Below, one piece after another: positions 7,878-15,167 of a stretch of 58,151 bases of DNA. This DNA comes from JBDHRG01 sp039807445 (GTDB lineage Bacteria > Pseudomonadota > Gammaproteobacteria > Competibacterales > Competibacteraceae), in assembly GCA_039807445.1 (NCBI GenBank), contig JBDHRG010000002.1, positions 1 through 58,151 of the forward strand, written 5' to 3'. The number at the start of each line of letters is the position of its first letter. Positions within the stretch are counted from its first letter, which is position 1. The notes beneath the pieces are model-generated. The model did not search any database. It saw only the letters and a list, made by a program, of their open reading frames with translations, and was not told the origin of the DNA. The position numbers were made by a program, and so were the translations under genes.

Positions 7878-8129
7878 TGAACCGCCCTGACTTTGCGTGA
7901 GGCCGCACTGGCGACCGCTTCGGCGCCGACTTGCGCCGTGCCGTCTCGACGTGCGCGATCTGATCGACGGCGGCCTGATCGCCATCGTTCGCCACGACGC
8001 GACAGCGACCTGGCTGGAACGTTGAGCGCGCCCTCGGCATCCGCCCCTGGCCCGAGTCGGATGCGCTGCACCAGCGCCTGATGGCCGACCTGGAGCCCGC
8101 CCTTTCAGTTCGATGCGGACCAGCCATCG

Positions 8130-8162
8130 GTAAGTCATCTGTAAATGCGCCACCGCTAGAGT
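8130..8162 (+). promoter_or_regulatory. Candidate activator-dependent promoter of the biosynthetic cluster
   Basis: GTAAGTCATCTGTAAAT has GTAA repeated at an 11-base period (8130 and 8141), the spacing seen in direct-repeat boxes of OmpR-type response regulators. A TAGAGT sequence at 8157-8162 could be the -10 box. There is no consensus -35, as expected for a promoter needing an activator. Tentative. Confidence 0.3.
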
Positions 8163-8218
8163 GGTCCGCAGGCAGGTCGACACCCCCGAAGCCGCGATAG
8201 CCGGCCCGGGGTTCGGAC

Positions 8219-8238
8219 GGCAACCCGCCAGGGTTGCC
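8219..8238 (+). promoter_or_regulatory. Leader hairpin before the cluster
   Basis: A perfect 8-bp stem, GGCAACCC (8219-8226) and GGGTTGCC (8231-8238), with loop GCCA, about 45 bases before the first gene of the cluster. No T run follows, so it is not an intrinsic terminator. It may stabilise or control the mRNA leader. Confidence 0.4.
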
Positions 8239-8282
8239 CGATCGCCGATGACAATCCCGCCCTGAACTGCGAGGAGATACCC

Positions 8283-9134
8283 ATGCAGACGACCGGTTTT
8301 GTGCCCCGGATCGGATTTTCGACCAACGTCTTCGACAACCCGGCGGACATAGCCGCCACCGCCGAAACGATCCTCGGTCATTTCGCCGACATCGAAATCG
8401 AGCTCGAAGACGACGCCGAGTCGGTCGTTTACGAAGCCAACAGGGAGGAATACCGGCAACTGACCGCGCGACTGCGCAAGGTGCTGTCGGGCGCGCATCG
8501 GCAGATCTCCGTTCATGCCCCCTACCTGGCGCGCTCGACCGATCTCGCCGCTACCGACCGGGGCGTGCGGCTCGGCGCGGTCAAACTGCTCAGGCGCGCG
8601 ATCTGGTTCTGTGCGGATATCGGCGGCGATCGCGTCACCTACCATCCCGGCTTCATCGACAGGAACGACGACAAGGCCGTGCTGGTCGACAATTTGAAGC
8701 GATCGATCGAGCATCTGCAGCACGAAGCAGAACTGCTGGGTGTGCATCTGTGCCTGGAGAACATGGGCAACGGACGCCCGAAGTATCTCGTGTTCTCGCC
8801 CGAAGAGCATGTCGAGCTGCACCGGCAGACGGGAACCTGGGTGACGCTGGACCTCGTTCACTTGGCCACCTGGTGCACCACGGTCGAAGAAATGGAACGC
8901 CAGATGGCGCTCTATGCGCCGATCACCGCCAACGTCCATGTCAATGACATGCCCGACGGCAAGCATCGCCACGTCCCTCTCGGTCAGGGTGTCCTGCCTA
9001 TCGCCCATATGCTGCAGACGATGCACGCCTGCGGCTACCGCGGCGCCGCCATCGTCGACGAATTCGCCAAACCGATACCGACGCACGACTACCTGCACTT
9101 CACGCAGCAGTTCATGCTGAGCGCCCACGCGTAG
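8283..9134 (+). CDS. Xylose-isomerase-like TIM-barrel protein (sugar phosphate isomerase/epimerase family)
   Basis: A 283-residue protein with the AP-endonuclease-2/xylose-isomerase-like barrel. Candidate metal ligands fall at the usual strand ends: SVHAPYL, TYHPGF, the glutamate of LCLENMG, Asp and His of LDLVHLATW, His of NVHVNDM and Glu of VDEFAK. Members isomerise or epimerise sugars and related oxo-acids such as hydroxypyruvate, or act as lyases or dehydratases. The substrate here is unknown. It is the first gene of a six-gene cluster, with GAGGAG 8 bases before the start and only 11 bases to the next gene. In context it probably makes or modifies an aldehyde, ketone or sugar-derived precursor for the PLP enzyme that follows; this is inference. 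Confidence 0.75.
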   Translation: MQTTGFVPRIGFSTNVFDNPADIAATAETILGHFADIEIELEDDAESVVYEANREEYRQLTARLRKVLSGAHRQISVHAPYLARSTDLAATDRGVRLGAVKLLRRAIWFCADIGGDRVTYHPGFIDRNDDKAVLVDNLKRSIEHLQHEAELLGVHLCLENMGNGRPKYLVFSPEEHVELHRQTGTWVTLDLVHLATWCTTVEEMERQMALYAPITANVHVNDMPDGKHRHVPLGQGVLPIAHMLQTMHACGYRGAAIVDEFAKPIPTHDYLHFTQQFMLSAHA

Positions 9135-9145
9135 CGGGCGCCGAC

Positions 9146-10444
9146 ATGAATCCGTTCCATGATGTGATCGGCGACCGCGACCTGATCCGGAACATCCACC
9201 TGGACGAGTGCGATGACGAATCATTCGTCAATCTGTGCGCCTACGACAACGTGCTGTCCCTGAGCGCCAGGCGTTTCCTGAAAAGCCCGCTCGGCAGCCG
9301 TTACCGGATAGGAACCTTCGAGGCGCGCGTCAAACCGGCATCACCCGACAAGACCGGGCTGCTGCTGCGCGGCTTCAGGTACCTCGACGAACTCGAGCAT
9401 GCAGCGCATCAGGCAGCGCTGCAATTGTTCGGCGGAACCCGGGTCGACCTGCGACCACTATCGGGTGTCCACGCGACGGTTTCCATCATTCTGTCGATCA
9501 CCGAGACGGGCGACACGCTTTATTCGATCGCCCCTGAGCACGGCGGGCATTTCGCCACACGCCATATCGCGGAACGCGCCGGACGCGTATCCCGATACTT
9601 GGCCTGGGACAGCGAGCGCCAGAATCTGGACATCGAGCGTATCGCGCAGCAGTTCGAGCAGGAGCCGCCGCGCTACATCCTGCTCGATCACGGCATCCCG
9701 CTGGCGCCGCTGAACGTGACGGCGCTGCGGGAGGTGGCCGGAAGCCGCCCGCTGATCGACTACGATGCGTCGCACACGCTGGGTCTGATCGCCGGCGGAC
9801 ACTTTCAGGATCCGCTGCGAGAGGGGTGTGACATTCTGCACGGCAATACGCACAAATCGTTTCCCGGGCCGCAGAAGGCGCTCATCGTGTTCGGGGATGA
9901 GCGGGTAGCGCAGCAGGTACAGAAAGGCCTCGACGCCGGACTGATCTCCAGCCTCCATACGCACCACCTCGCCGCCCTTTGTGTCACGCTGCTCGAGATG
10001 AAGTCTTGGGCCAAGGCCTACGCCGCGCAAATGCTGAAAAACGCCGCGGCGCTGCACGGAGCCTTGCAGGAAAATGGCAGCCTGTCCGGCGCTCCGTCCC
10101 CAGCCGAAACGCAGTCGCACGTGTTGCTGATCCGCACACCGGGGCAGGATGAAGGCTATGCGTGGTTCGAAAGGCTTCGGTCGGCGCATATCGCGACCAA
10201 TGTGCGCCCGCTGCTCGGTGGAACGATGATGCGCTTGGGCGTGCAGGAAGTCACGCGCCGGGGCTTCACCGAAGCCGATATGCACGAGCTCGCGCTCCAG
10301 ATCGGGACGGCGATTTCCGATCCCAGCGCCCTGGAGCGGGTCGGTCGGCGGGTCGTCGACAAGCGAATGGCCCGAAACACGATTCTGTTCAGCTTCGACA
10401 GCGACCATGCCACCCGGGAACGCTCGCTCGGGATCAAAGGGTAA
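9146..10444 (+). CDS. SHMT-fold PLP enzyme (aldolase/transaldolase-like), biosynthetic cluster
   Basis: A 432-residue fold-type I PLP enzyme related to serine hydroxymethyltransferase. Family marks: RYLDELEHAAHQAALQLFGG, PEHGGHFATRH (the His that stacks on PLP), DYDASHTLGLIAGG (the Asp that binds the pyridine N) and the PLP-lysine motif GNTHKSFPGPQ. Aligned by eye, the SHMT segment with the folate-interacting glutamate (KYAEGYPG in normal SHMT) reads RYRIGTFE here, so that glutamate seems to be lost. This suggests folate-independent chemistry such as adding glycine to an aldehyde, as in threonine aldolases and transaldolases of natural-product pathways. It also has an unusual C-terminal tail. 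The housekeeping glyA role is unlikely in this context. Reaction and substrate are inferred only. Confidence 0.78.
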   Translation: MNPFHDVIGDRDLIRNIHLDECDDESFVNLCAYDNVLSLSARRFLKSPLGSRYRIGTFEARVKPASPDKTGLLLRGFRYLDELEHAAHQAALQLFGGTRVDLRPLSGVHATVSIILSITETGDTLYSIAPEHGGHFATRHIAERAGRVSRYLAWDSERQNLDIERIAQQFEQEPPRYILLDHGIPLAPLNVTALREVAGSRPLIDYDASHTLGLIAGGHFQDPLREGCDILHGNTHKSFPGPQKALIVFGDERVAQQVQKGLDAGLISSLHTHHLAALCVTLLEMKSWAKAYAAQMLKNAAALHGALQENGSLSGAPSPAETQSHVLLIRTPGQDEGYAWFERLRSAHIATNVRPLLGGTMMRLGVQEVTRRGFTEADMHELALQIGTAISDPSALERVGRRVVDKRMARNTILFSFDSDHATRERSLGIKG

Positions 10445-10523
10445 CAGCATGCGACAGGTCATCGATGTGCGCCGCCCGTGCCTGCCGAAGAGCGCACGAC
10501 TCCGTGGACCGGAGGAAAAGCCG

Positions 10524-11225
10524 ATGTCATTCAAGTTTCTCGCGTTCGACCGCTTCGACTATGCGGGCGCCAACATCAGCCTGCGCGATCCCGCGTGGAC
10601 CGCGCTGCGATCGTCCTACGAAGACCTGCCGATCGACACGTACCTTCCTGCCGGACAGACCTACCGCCGTCGGCGCTTCGGCCGTTTCCGCTATGACCGG
10701 GACACGAGGGAGCTGACGCCGCTGGCCGAGCGACCCTTCTTCCAGGCCAAGGAGTTCAACCGCCTGAGCGGCGGCATCCAGCGAACGTTCGCTGCGCTGG
10801 CACCCGAAACCGGACGCAACCGTGTCCTCCACCAGCTGATCCGCTTTCACGCGACGCAGTTCGCAGCAAGCCACCCGGGCATCGATTCCTGGAAAGTCTT
10901 CGTGCATCAGGTACGCATCGTCGGCAACGGCGAGGCGCCGGCCAAACCCACCCCCGAGGGCATCCATCAGGACGGGCATCATTATGTCGCACAGATCCTG
11001 GTGGCGCGGGAAAGCGCCACGGGAGCGGAAACACGGATCTATGACGTCGACAGGGAACTCATCACCCGCACGACCCTGAAGCACAGGCTGGATTCGCTGC
11101 TGGTCAACGACAAGGCCGTCTTTCACGATGTCACCGAGCTCCGCAGCAAGGCCGCGGATCGAACCGCGTATCGCGACATGCTACTCATCGACTTCAATCC
11201 CCATGATGAATCCAGCGAAAACTGA
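10524..11225 (+). CDS. 2-oxoglutarate/Fe(II) dioxygenase, free amino-acid hydroxylase type
   Basis: A 233-residue protein of the 2OG-Fe dioxygenase family that includes L-isoleucine 4-hydroxylase (IDO) and related enzymes acting on free aliphatic amino acids. The facial triad is visible as H-x-D in EGIHQDGHHYVAQILV and a distal His in AVFHDVTEL; the segment HQVRIVGNG and the ending LLIDFNPH also fit the family. The start at 10524 is preceded by GGAGGA at ideal spacing; an in-frame ATG at 10449 has a poorer site. Inferred job: hydroxylating an amino-acid building block, or the aldol product of the preceding PLP enzyme, before ligation. The substrate is not deducible by eye. Confidence 0.8.
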   Translation: MSFKFLAFDRFDYAGANISLRDPAWTALRSSYEDLPIDTYLPAGQTYRRRRFGRFRYDRDTRELTPLAERPFFQAKEFNRLSGGIQRTFAALAPETGRNRVLHQLIRFHATQFAASHPGIDSWKVFVHQVRIVGNGEAPAKPTPEGIHQDGHHYVAQILVARESATGAETRIYDVDRELITRTTLKHRLDSLLVNDKAVFHDVTELRSKAADRTAYRDMLLIDFNPHDESSEN

Positions 11226-12447
11226 AGCGCCCGTCGAAAACCCTCCCGGCACGTGGCCGCTGATATGGCTGATCCTGCTGGGTAGCTTCTGGGTCAAATG
11301 CGCCGCCTATTTCAGCGTGCCTTTCCTCAGCGTTTTCCTGTCCAGGAACACCTCGCTGCCCCTGCCCATGATCGGGCTCGTCGTTGGCCTGCAGCCCCTC
11401 GCCGCCTTCGCCGGTGGCTTCCTCGGCGGACACTTCTCGGACTCCAGCAGGAAGCGGATCCTGCTCATTTCACTGACCGGCTCGACGCTGACCTACCTGG
11501 GCTTCTTCCTCGCTTCGCAGTACCTTGCCAGCTCGGCGAACGCGGGACTGTACTTCGCGTTGCTGAACCTGTCGGCCGGCTGGTTCGCGTCGTTCTTCTG
11601 GCCGGCGACCCAGGCGCTGCTGGGCGACCTGACGGCCGAGCAGCAGAGGCCGCGCCTTTACCGGTACCGCTACGTGATCGCCAACATCGGCGGCGGATTG
11701 GGGCCGGTGCTCGGCGTCGCCCTCGGCCTGGCAACGGCGCCGACGGCGTTTCTCGCGACGGCGGCGATCTACGCTGCCCTGCTGGTGCTGCTGCTGTCCT
11801 GCCCGTTTCCCATCGACGCCACGCTCGCGCGTCAAGGCGCACGTCCGGTTCGAAGCCTGCGGGAATCCTTCGACGTGCTGCGGCGGGACAGGCCCCTCCG
11901 TTGGCTGCTGCTCTCGGCGATCCTCTTCGGCAGCGCGTATGCACAGATCGAGTCGAACCTGTCCCAGTTCCTGTACCGCGAATTTTCCGATGGGGTGCAG
12001 TTCTTTTCCCTGCTGATCATGCTCAACGCGATCGGCGTGATCGCGCTGCAGCCCCTGGCGGCCCTGCTCGAAAGCCGCCTGTCGGCGAGCATCACCATGA
12101 GCGTCGGAACTGCCGTCTTTTGCACAGGGTGCCTCGTGATCGCCGCCTTGCCGGGGCACAAGGAGGCCATCGCGCTCGGCATCCTCATCATCACCCTGGG
12201 GGAGGTATTGGTCGTGCCAACACTCAGTGTCCTGATCGACCAGATAGCGCCTGAAGACATGCGTGGAACCTACTTCGGAGCGGCGACGCTGCGCCAGCTC
12301 GGCCCCGCTTCAGGCCCTTTCATGGGGGGCATCGTGCTCGGCGGCCTGGGACCGGTCGCGCTGTTCATCTTCATGGCCATGCTGGGAGGGCTGTCGATCC
12401 TGTTCGTCAGACTTTCCGCGAATCGGGGAGCAAGCGAACATGCATAA
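11203..12447 (+). CDS. MFS exporter of the biosynthetic cluster
   Basis: A 414-residue protein with 12 hydrophobic segments of the drug-efflux MFS type. The segment 2-3 loop is present as GGHFSDSSRKRIL, and RYRYVIANIGGGLGPVLG resembles segments 5-6 of peptide and drug exporters such as MdtH/YdeE. Starts at 11203 and 11206 are adjacent; both overlap the end of the dioxygenase gene by about 20 bases and lack a strong ribosome binding site, so translation is probably coupled. The end overlaps the next gene by 8 bases. It very likely exports the product and protects the producer, the role BacE plays for bacilysin. Confidence 0.8.
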   Translation: MMNPAKTEAPVENPPGTWPLIWLILLGSFWVKCAAYFSVPFLSVFLSRNTSLPLPMIGLVVGLQPLAAFAGGFLGGHFSDSSRKRILLISLTGSTLTYLGFFLASQYLASSANAGLYFALLNLSAGWFASFFWPATQALLGDLTAEQQRPRLYRYRYVIANIGGGLGPVLGVALGLATAPTAFLATAAIYAALLVLLLSCPFPIDATLARQGARPVRSLRESFDVLRRDRPLRWLLLSAILFGSAYAQIESNLSQFLYREFSDGVQFFSLLIMLNAIGVIALQPLAALLESRLSASITMSVGTAVFCTGCLVIAALPGHKEAIALGILIITLGEVLVVPTLSVLIDQIAPEDMRGTYFGAATLRQLGPASGPFMGGIVLGGLGPVALFIFMAMLGGLSILFVRLSANRGASEHA

Positions 12448-13711
12448 GCCGCCGTTGGTGTTGCTGCTGGGCAGCGTCCGCAAGGGCGAGTACGAAACGA
12501 TCCTCGCCCAGGGATATAGGCTCGGCATCATTCTCGATAAAAGCCGTCATGCGACGCTACCGTCTCGCGACGGTTTCGATTTTGTCACTGACCACGACTT
12601 CAGTCGTTCCCCGGCGCATCTGGACCCTGTCCTCGAGACGCTCGGCGAAAGCTTCGAAGTCGTCGCGATCCTCAACCTCCGCGAATTCTACGTGCGCACG
12701 CACGCCCATGCCGCGAAGACCCTGGGCCTGCCCGGCTTGCCCGAACAGGCCGTCGATCTCGTGCTCAACAAGACCCTGATGCGCCAAGCGTTCGCTGTCG
12801 CTCTGGGTCCCGCATGCACGCCCAGATTCCGCCAGTTGTCGAGTATCGACGAGGCGATCGCGTTCACCCGGGCAGTGGGGTTTCCGGTGATTCTGAAGCC
12901 CAACAATCTTTACGGCAGCCTGTTCGTCAGAATGGTTCACGACGAAACCGGGCTGCAGCAGGAGTTCGCGACGATCAATACCAGCATACAGGCTCACGCC
13001 GCCACCTTCGGGGTGCAGCAGACGCTCGAGGAGACCGTCCAGATCGAAGAGTTCGTGACGGGCACGGTGCACTCGATCGACTGCCTCGTCGATGGAGTTC
13101 AGAACGTGTATCCGACACCGGTGGTCGATGTCCTGACTGGGCGTGATGTGGGACAGCATCATTTCGGGCATGTGATCCGAAAAGCGGACTCCTGCCTCTC
13201 CGCGGCGACACAGGCGACGATGCGACGGCTTGCCGTGGATGCGGTGAAGTCGCTGAAAATCCGGAATGCGGCGGCGCACGTCGAATTCATCGTCTCCGCG
13301 TCGGGTCCGAAGCTGCTGGAAATCGCCGCCCGTCCGGGCGGTCATCGCAATCGCGTCCTCGAAATGACCTTCGGCATTTCCTTGAACCATCAATACCTGC
13401 GGATGTTGTTGGGACACCGGCCGGATGTCGCGCCGCGATACCAGCAACCGTTTGCCATTTTCACGCCTTATTCAGAGAAAGAAATCGTCTTCGATGGTGT
13501 CAGGCATCTGCAGTCCTTGGTCGGCCTCAGGTCCTATCATCGACACGAAGTGAGGGCCAGGGATGGAGAAATGATCGGTCCGGCCAGCAAAGGCTTCATG
13601 TCTTCGCTGGTGGTCGAACTCAGCCATCCTGACCGGGCAGTGGTTCATGACGACATGAACTGGCTGTCGACACAGGGTACATTTTTCGAGGAGGCGACAT
13701 GCGAATCCTGA
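12440..13711 (+). CDS. ATP-grasp ligase 1 of the biosynthetic cluster
   Basis: A 423-residue ATP-grasp protein. ATP-binding lysines lie in FPVILKPNNLYGSLFVRM, the hinge is in VQIEEFVTG, and the Mg-binding residues are in the motif LLEIAARPGGHRNRV, which matches the E-x-N-x-R-x-GG region of carboxylate-amine ligases such as BacD. The N-terminal third is a Rossmann-like preATP-grasp domain. Such enzymes activate a carboxylate as acyl phosphate and join it to an amine, forming peptide or amide bonds. The ATG at 12440 follows GGGGAG, and the gene overlaps the exporter before it (8 bases) and the second ligase after it (13 bases). Substrates are unknown; an amino acid and the modified amino acid made upstream are the obvious candidates. 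Confidence 0.82.
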   Translation: MHKPPLVLLLGSVRKGEYETILAQGYRLGIILDKSRHATLPSRDGFDFVTDHDFSRSPAHLDPVLETLGESFEVVAILNLREFYVRTHAHAAKTLGLPGLPEQAVDLVLNKTLMRQAFAVALGPACTPRFRQLSSIDEAIAFTRAVGFPVILKPNNLYGSLFVRMVHDETGLQQEFATINTSIQAHAATFGVQQTLEETVQIEEFVTGTVHSIDCLVDGVQNVYPTPVVDVLTGRDVGQHHFGHVIRKADSCLSAATQATMRRLAVDAVKSLKIRNAAAHVEFIVSASGPKLLEIAARPGGHRNRVLEMTFGISLNHQYLRMLLGHRPDVAPRYQQPFAIFTPYSEKEIVFDGVRHLQSLVGLRSYHRHEVRARDGEMIGPASKGFMSSLVVELSHPDRAVVHDDMNWLSTQGTFFEEATCES

Positions 13712-14919
13712 TACTGCATCACAACCGCTACTACAAGATCCGGTACGATGTGGCGATCGACCACGACAGGCACGATGTCTGCTATGCCGGCTTGCAGGAG
13801 TACCTCGATCAGATTCCGCAGGGTCTACGCTACACGATGCAGGCTCTGAACCCGGAAAAGCCGGTCGAAGAGCAGTTGCGGGCGTGGCTGAAGACCCAGC
13901 CGCCTTTCGATCGGATACTGACGCGCCAGGAGAACCTCCTCATCACTGCCGCCGAGTTGCGCGAAGCGTTCGGGATTCCCGGCATGACGGTCGATCAGAT
14001 CGTGCTGTTCCGTGACAAGATCCGGATGAAGGACGCCATCCTCGCGGCGGGCATTCGCGCGCCGCGTTATCGGAAGGCGGAGCGCGGCCTAGTGACGCTG
14101 CCGTGGTCGGGAAAGACGATCCTGAAGCCGCGCGACGGCGCCGGCAGTCGGGGGATCAAGCTTTTCGCGACAGCACGGGAGGCGCTTGCCCACCTGAGCG
14201 AGGCCGTCGCCGCGCAGCCGGAACACCCCTATCTCGATAACTACGAACTCGAGGAGTTTCTCGAGGGGCCGATCTGGCATGTCGATGGCTATCTGTTCCG
14301 CGGCAGCCCCGTGGCCATTCGCACCAGCAAGTACATCGGTACATGCCTTGACTACGAGTTCGGCAAGCCGCTGGGCTCGATCCAGTTCGACCATCCGGCG
14401 CTGGCGGAGTGGGCAGTGGCTTGCCTGCGAGCATTGAAGGCCGAAAACATCACCTTCCACCTGGAAGCGATCCTGACCGAGGACGGTCCGGCATTCCTGG
14501 AGGTCGCAGGCAGGGCCGGTGGCGGAGACGTCGTCGAAACCTTCGAAAGGGCCACCGGGATTCATCTGCACGCCCTGGATATGGCGAGCGACGTGCACGG
14601 AAACATCGTCGAGCGCTTCGCCAAGTTCAGGCAAGCCGGCAAGAAGTATGGCTTCTTCATGATCCCCGGGCATGGGCTGGGTGGCGCACCATGCAGGGTC
14701 CTGGGCGTGGAGCAGCTGCTGAGGGCTCCGATCGTCGAGGAATACCGGATATTGCCCGAAGACAGGCCCACGCCCCGGCAAGCGACCTATCAGGCGCACG
14801 ACCTGCCGCTTTCCGGAATCGTGTCCGGCCGTGACCCGCTCCAGCTGGAACACTGGATGCGACGCTTGTTCGCGCGTGTTCAAGTGACCCCGGCATGCCT
14901 CGTGTCAGCGGCACGGTAG
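13699..14919 (+). CDS. ATP-grasp ligase 2 of the biosynthetic cluster
   Basis: A 406-residue ATP-grasp protein clearly different from ligase 1. The ATP-binding loop is KTILKPRDGAGSRGIKLF, the hinge LEEFLEGPIWHVDGYLF, and the Mg/ATP residues are in AFLEVAGRAGGGDVVETF, with the upstream ENITFHLEAIL strand. The asparagine usual in the metal motif is replaced by Gly here (EVAGRAGG) and by Ala in ligase 1 (EIAARPGG). The start at 13699 has GGAGG just before it, inside the end of ligase 1. Two ligases suggest a product with two newly made amide bonds, for example a tripeptide, or a dipeptide with a further acyl or amine group. This is the last gene of the cluster. Confidence 0.82.
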   Translation: MRILILHHNRYYKIRYDVAIDHDRHDVCYAGLQEYLDQIPQGLRYTMQALNPEKPVEEQLRAWLKTQPPFDRILTRQENLLITAAELREAFGIPGMTVDQIVLFRDKIRMKDAILAAGIRAPRYRKAERGLVTLPWSGKTILKPRDGAGSRGIKLFATAREALAHLSEAVAAQPEHPYLDNYELEEFLEGPIWHVDGYLFRGSPVAIRTSKYIGTCLDYEFGKPLGSIQFDHPALAEWAVACLRALKAENITFHLEAILTEDGPAFLEVAGRAGGGDVVETFERATGIHLHALDMASDVHGNIVERFAKFRQAGKKYGFFMIPGHGLGGAPCRVLGVEQLLRAPIVEEYRILPEDRPTPRQATYQAHDLPLSGIVSGRDPLQLEHWMRRLFARVQVTPACLVSAAR

Positions 14920-15124
14920 CGATCGGTTCGAGTGCCCACGGAAAATCAGAATTTCCGGTCAACCGTTTTGAAAAGCAGGTGCACCGGATGCTGCGCGAGC
15001 ACCAGGGGGAACACCGTAGGATGGGCAAGCGCCCCGCGCTTGCCCACGCCGCTTTTGAGCGCCTTCGGCTGGATTTAGGGTTCCTGTAAGCCTTGCGCTT
15101 CCGTGCCAAGAGTGGCAAACGTTC
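14920..15124. other. Gap after the biosynthetic cluster, holding an intergenic stem-loop
   Basis: No gene seen. It contains a 10-bp perfect stem GGGCAAGCGC (15023-15032), CCC loop, GCGCTTGCCC (15036-15045), inside a GTAGGATGGGC context that looks like a dispersed intergenic repeat. There is no T run, so an intrinsic terminator is not supported. Confidence 0.45.
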
Positions 15125-15147
15125 AAAAAAACCTAGACTAATCCAGG
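15125..15147 (-). terminator. Intrinsic terminator of zapE
   Basis: On the minus strand CCTGGA-TTAG-TCTAGG (one G-U pair) is followed by seven T residues. It begins 20 bases after the zapE stop. Confidence 0.65.
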
Positions 15148-15167
15148 CCTTATATCGAATTTCGGGG

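Larger units (their letters stand above)
7878..8282. other. Intergenic region upstream of the biosynthetic cluster
   Basis: About 400 bases. The middle part (roughly 7930-8110) translates on the plus strand to broken pieces, for example RDLIDGGLIAIVRHDATATW before a stop at about 8025, which look like decayed coding sequence that I cannot assign. The right part holds a candidate promoter (8130-8162), a leader hairpin (8219-8238) and the ribosome binding site GAGGAG before 8283. Confidence 0.45.

Noticed and set aside
7930..8110. Small histidine-phosphatase-like gene (IVRHDATA motif)
   Set aside because: The frame is broken by a stop near 8025 and the resemblance rests on a few residues; listed only as unassigned decayed sequence.
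7878..9224. N-terminal extension of the M28 peptidase to 9224
   Set aside because: The frame is open but runs antisense through the TIM-barrel gene; the signal peptide at 7877 fixes the start.
9146..10444. Housekeeping glyA (serine hydroxymethyltransferase)
   Set aside because: The folate-site motif is not conserved by eye and the gene sits in a biosynthetic cluster with foreign composition.
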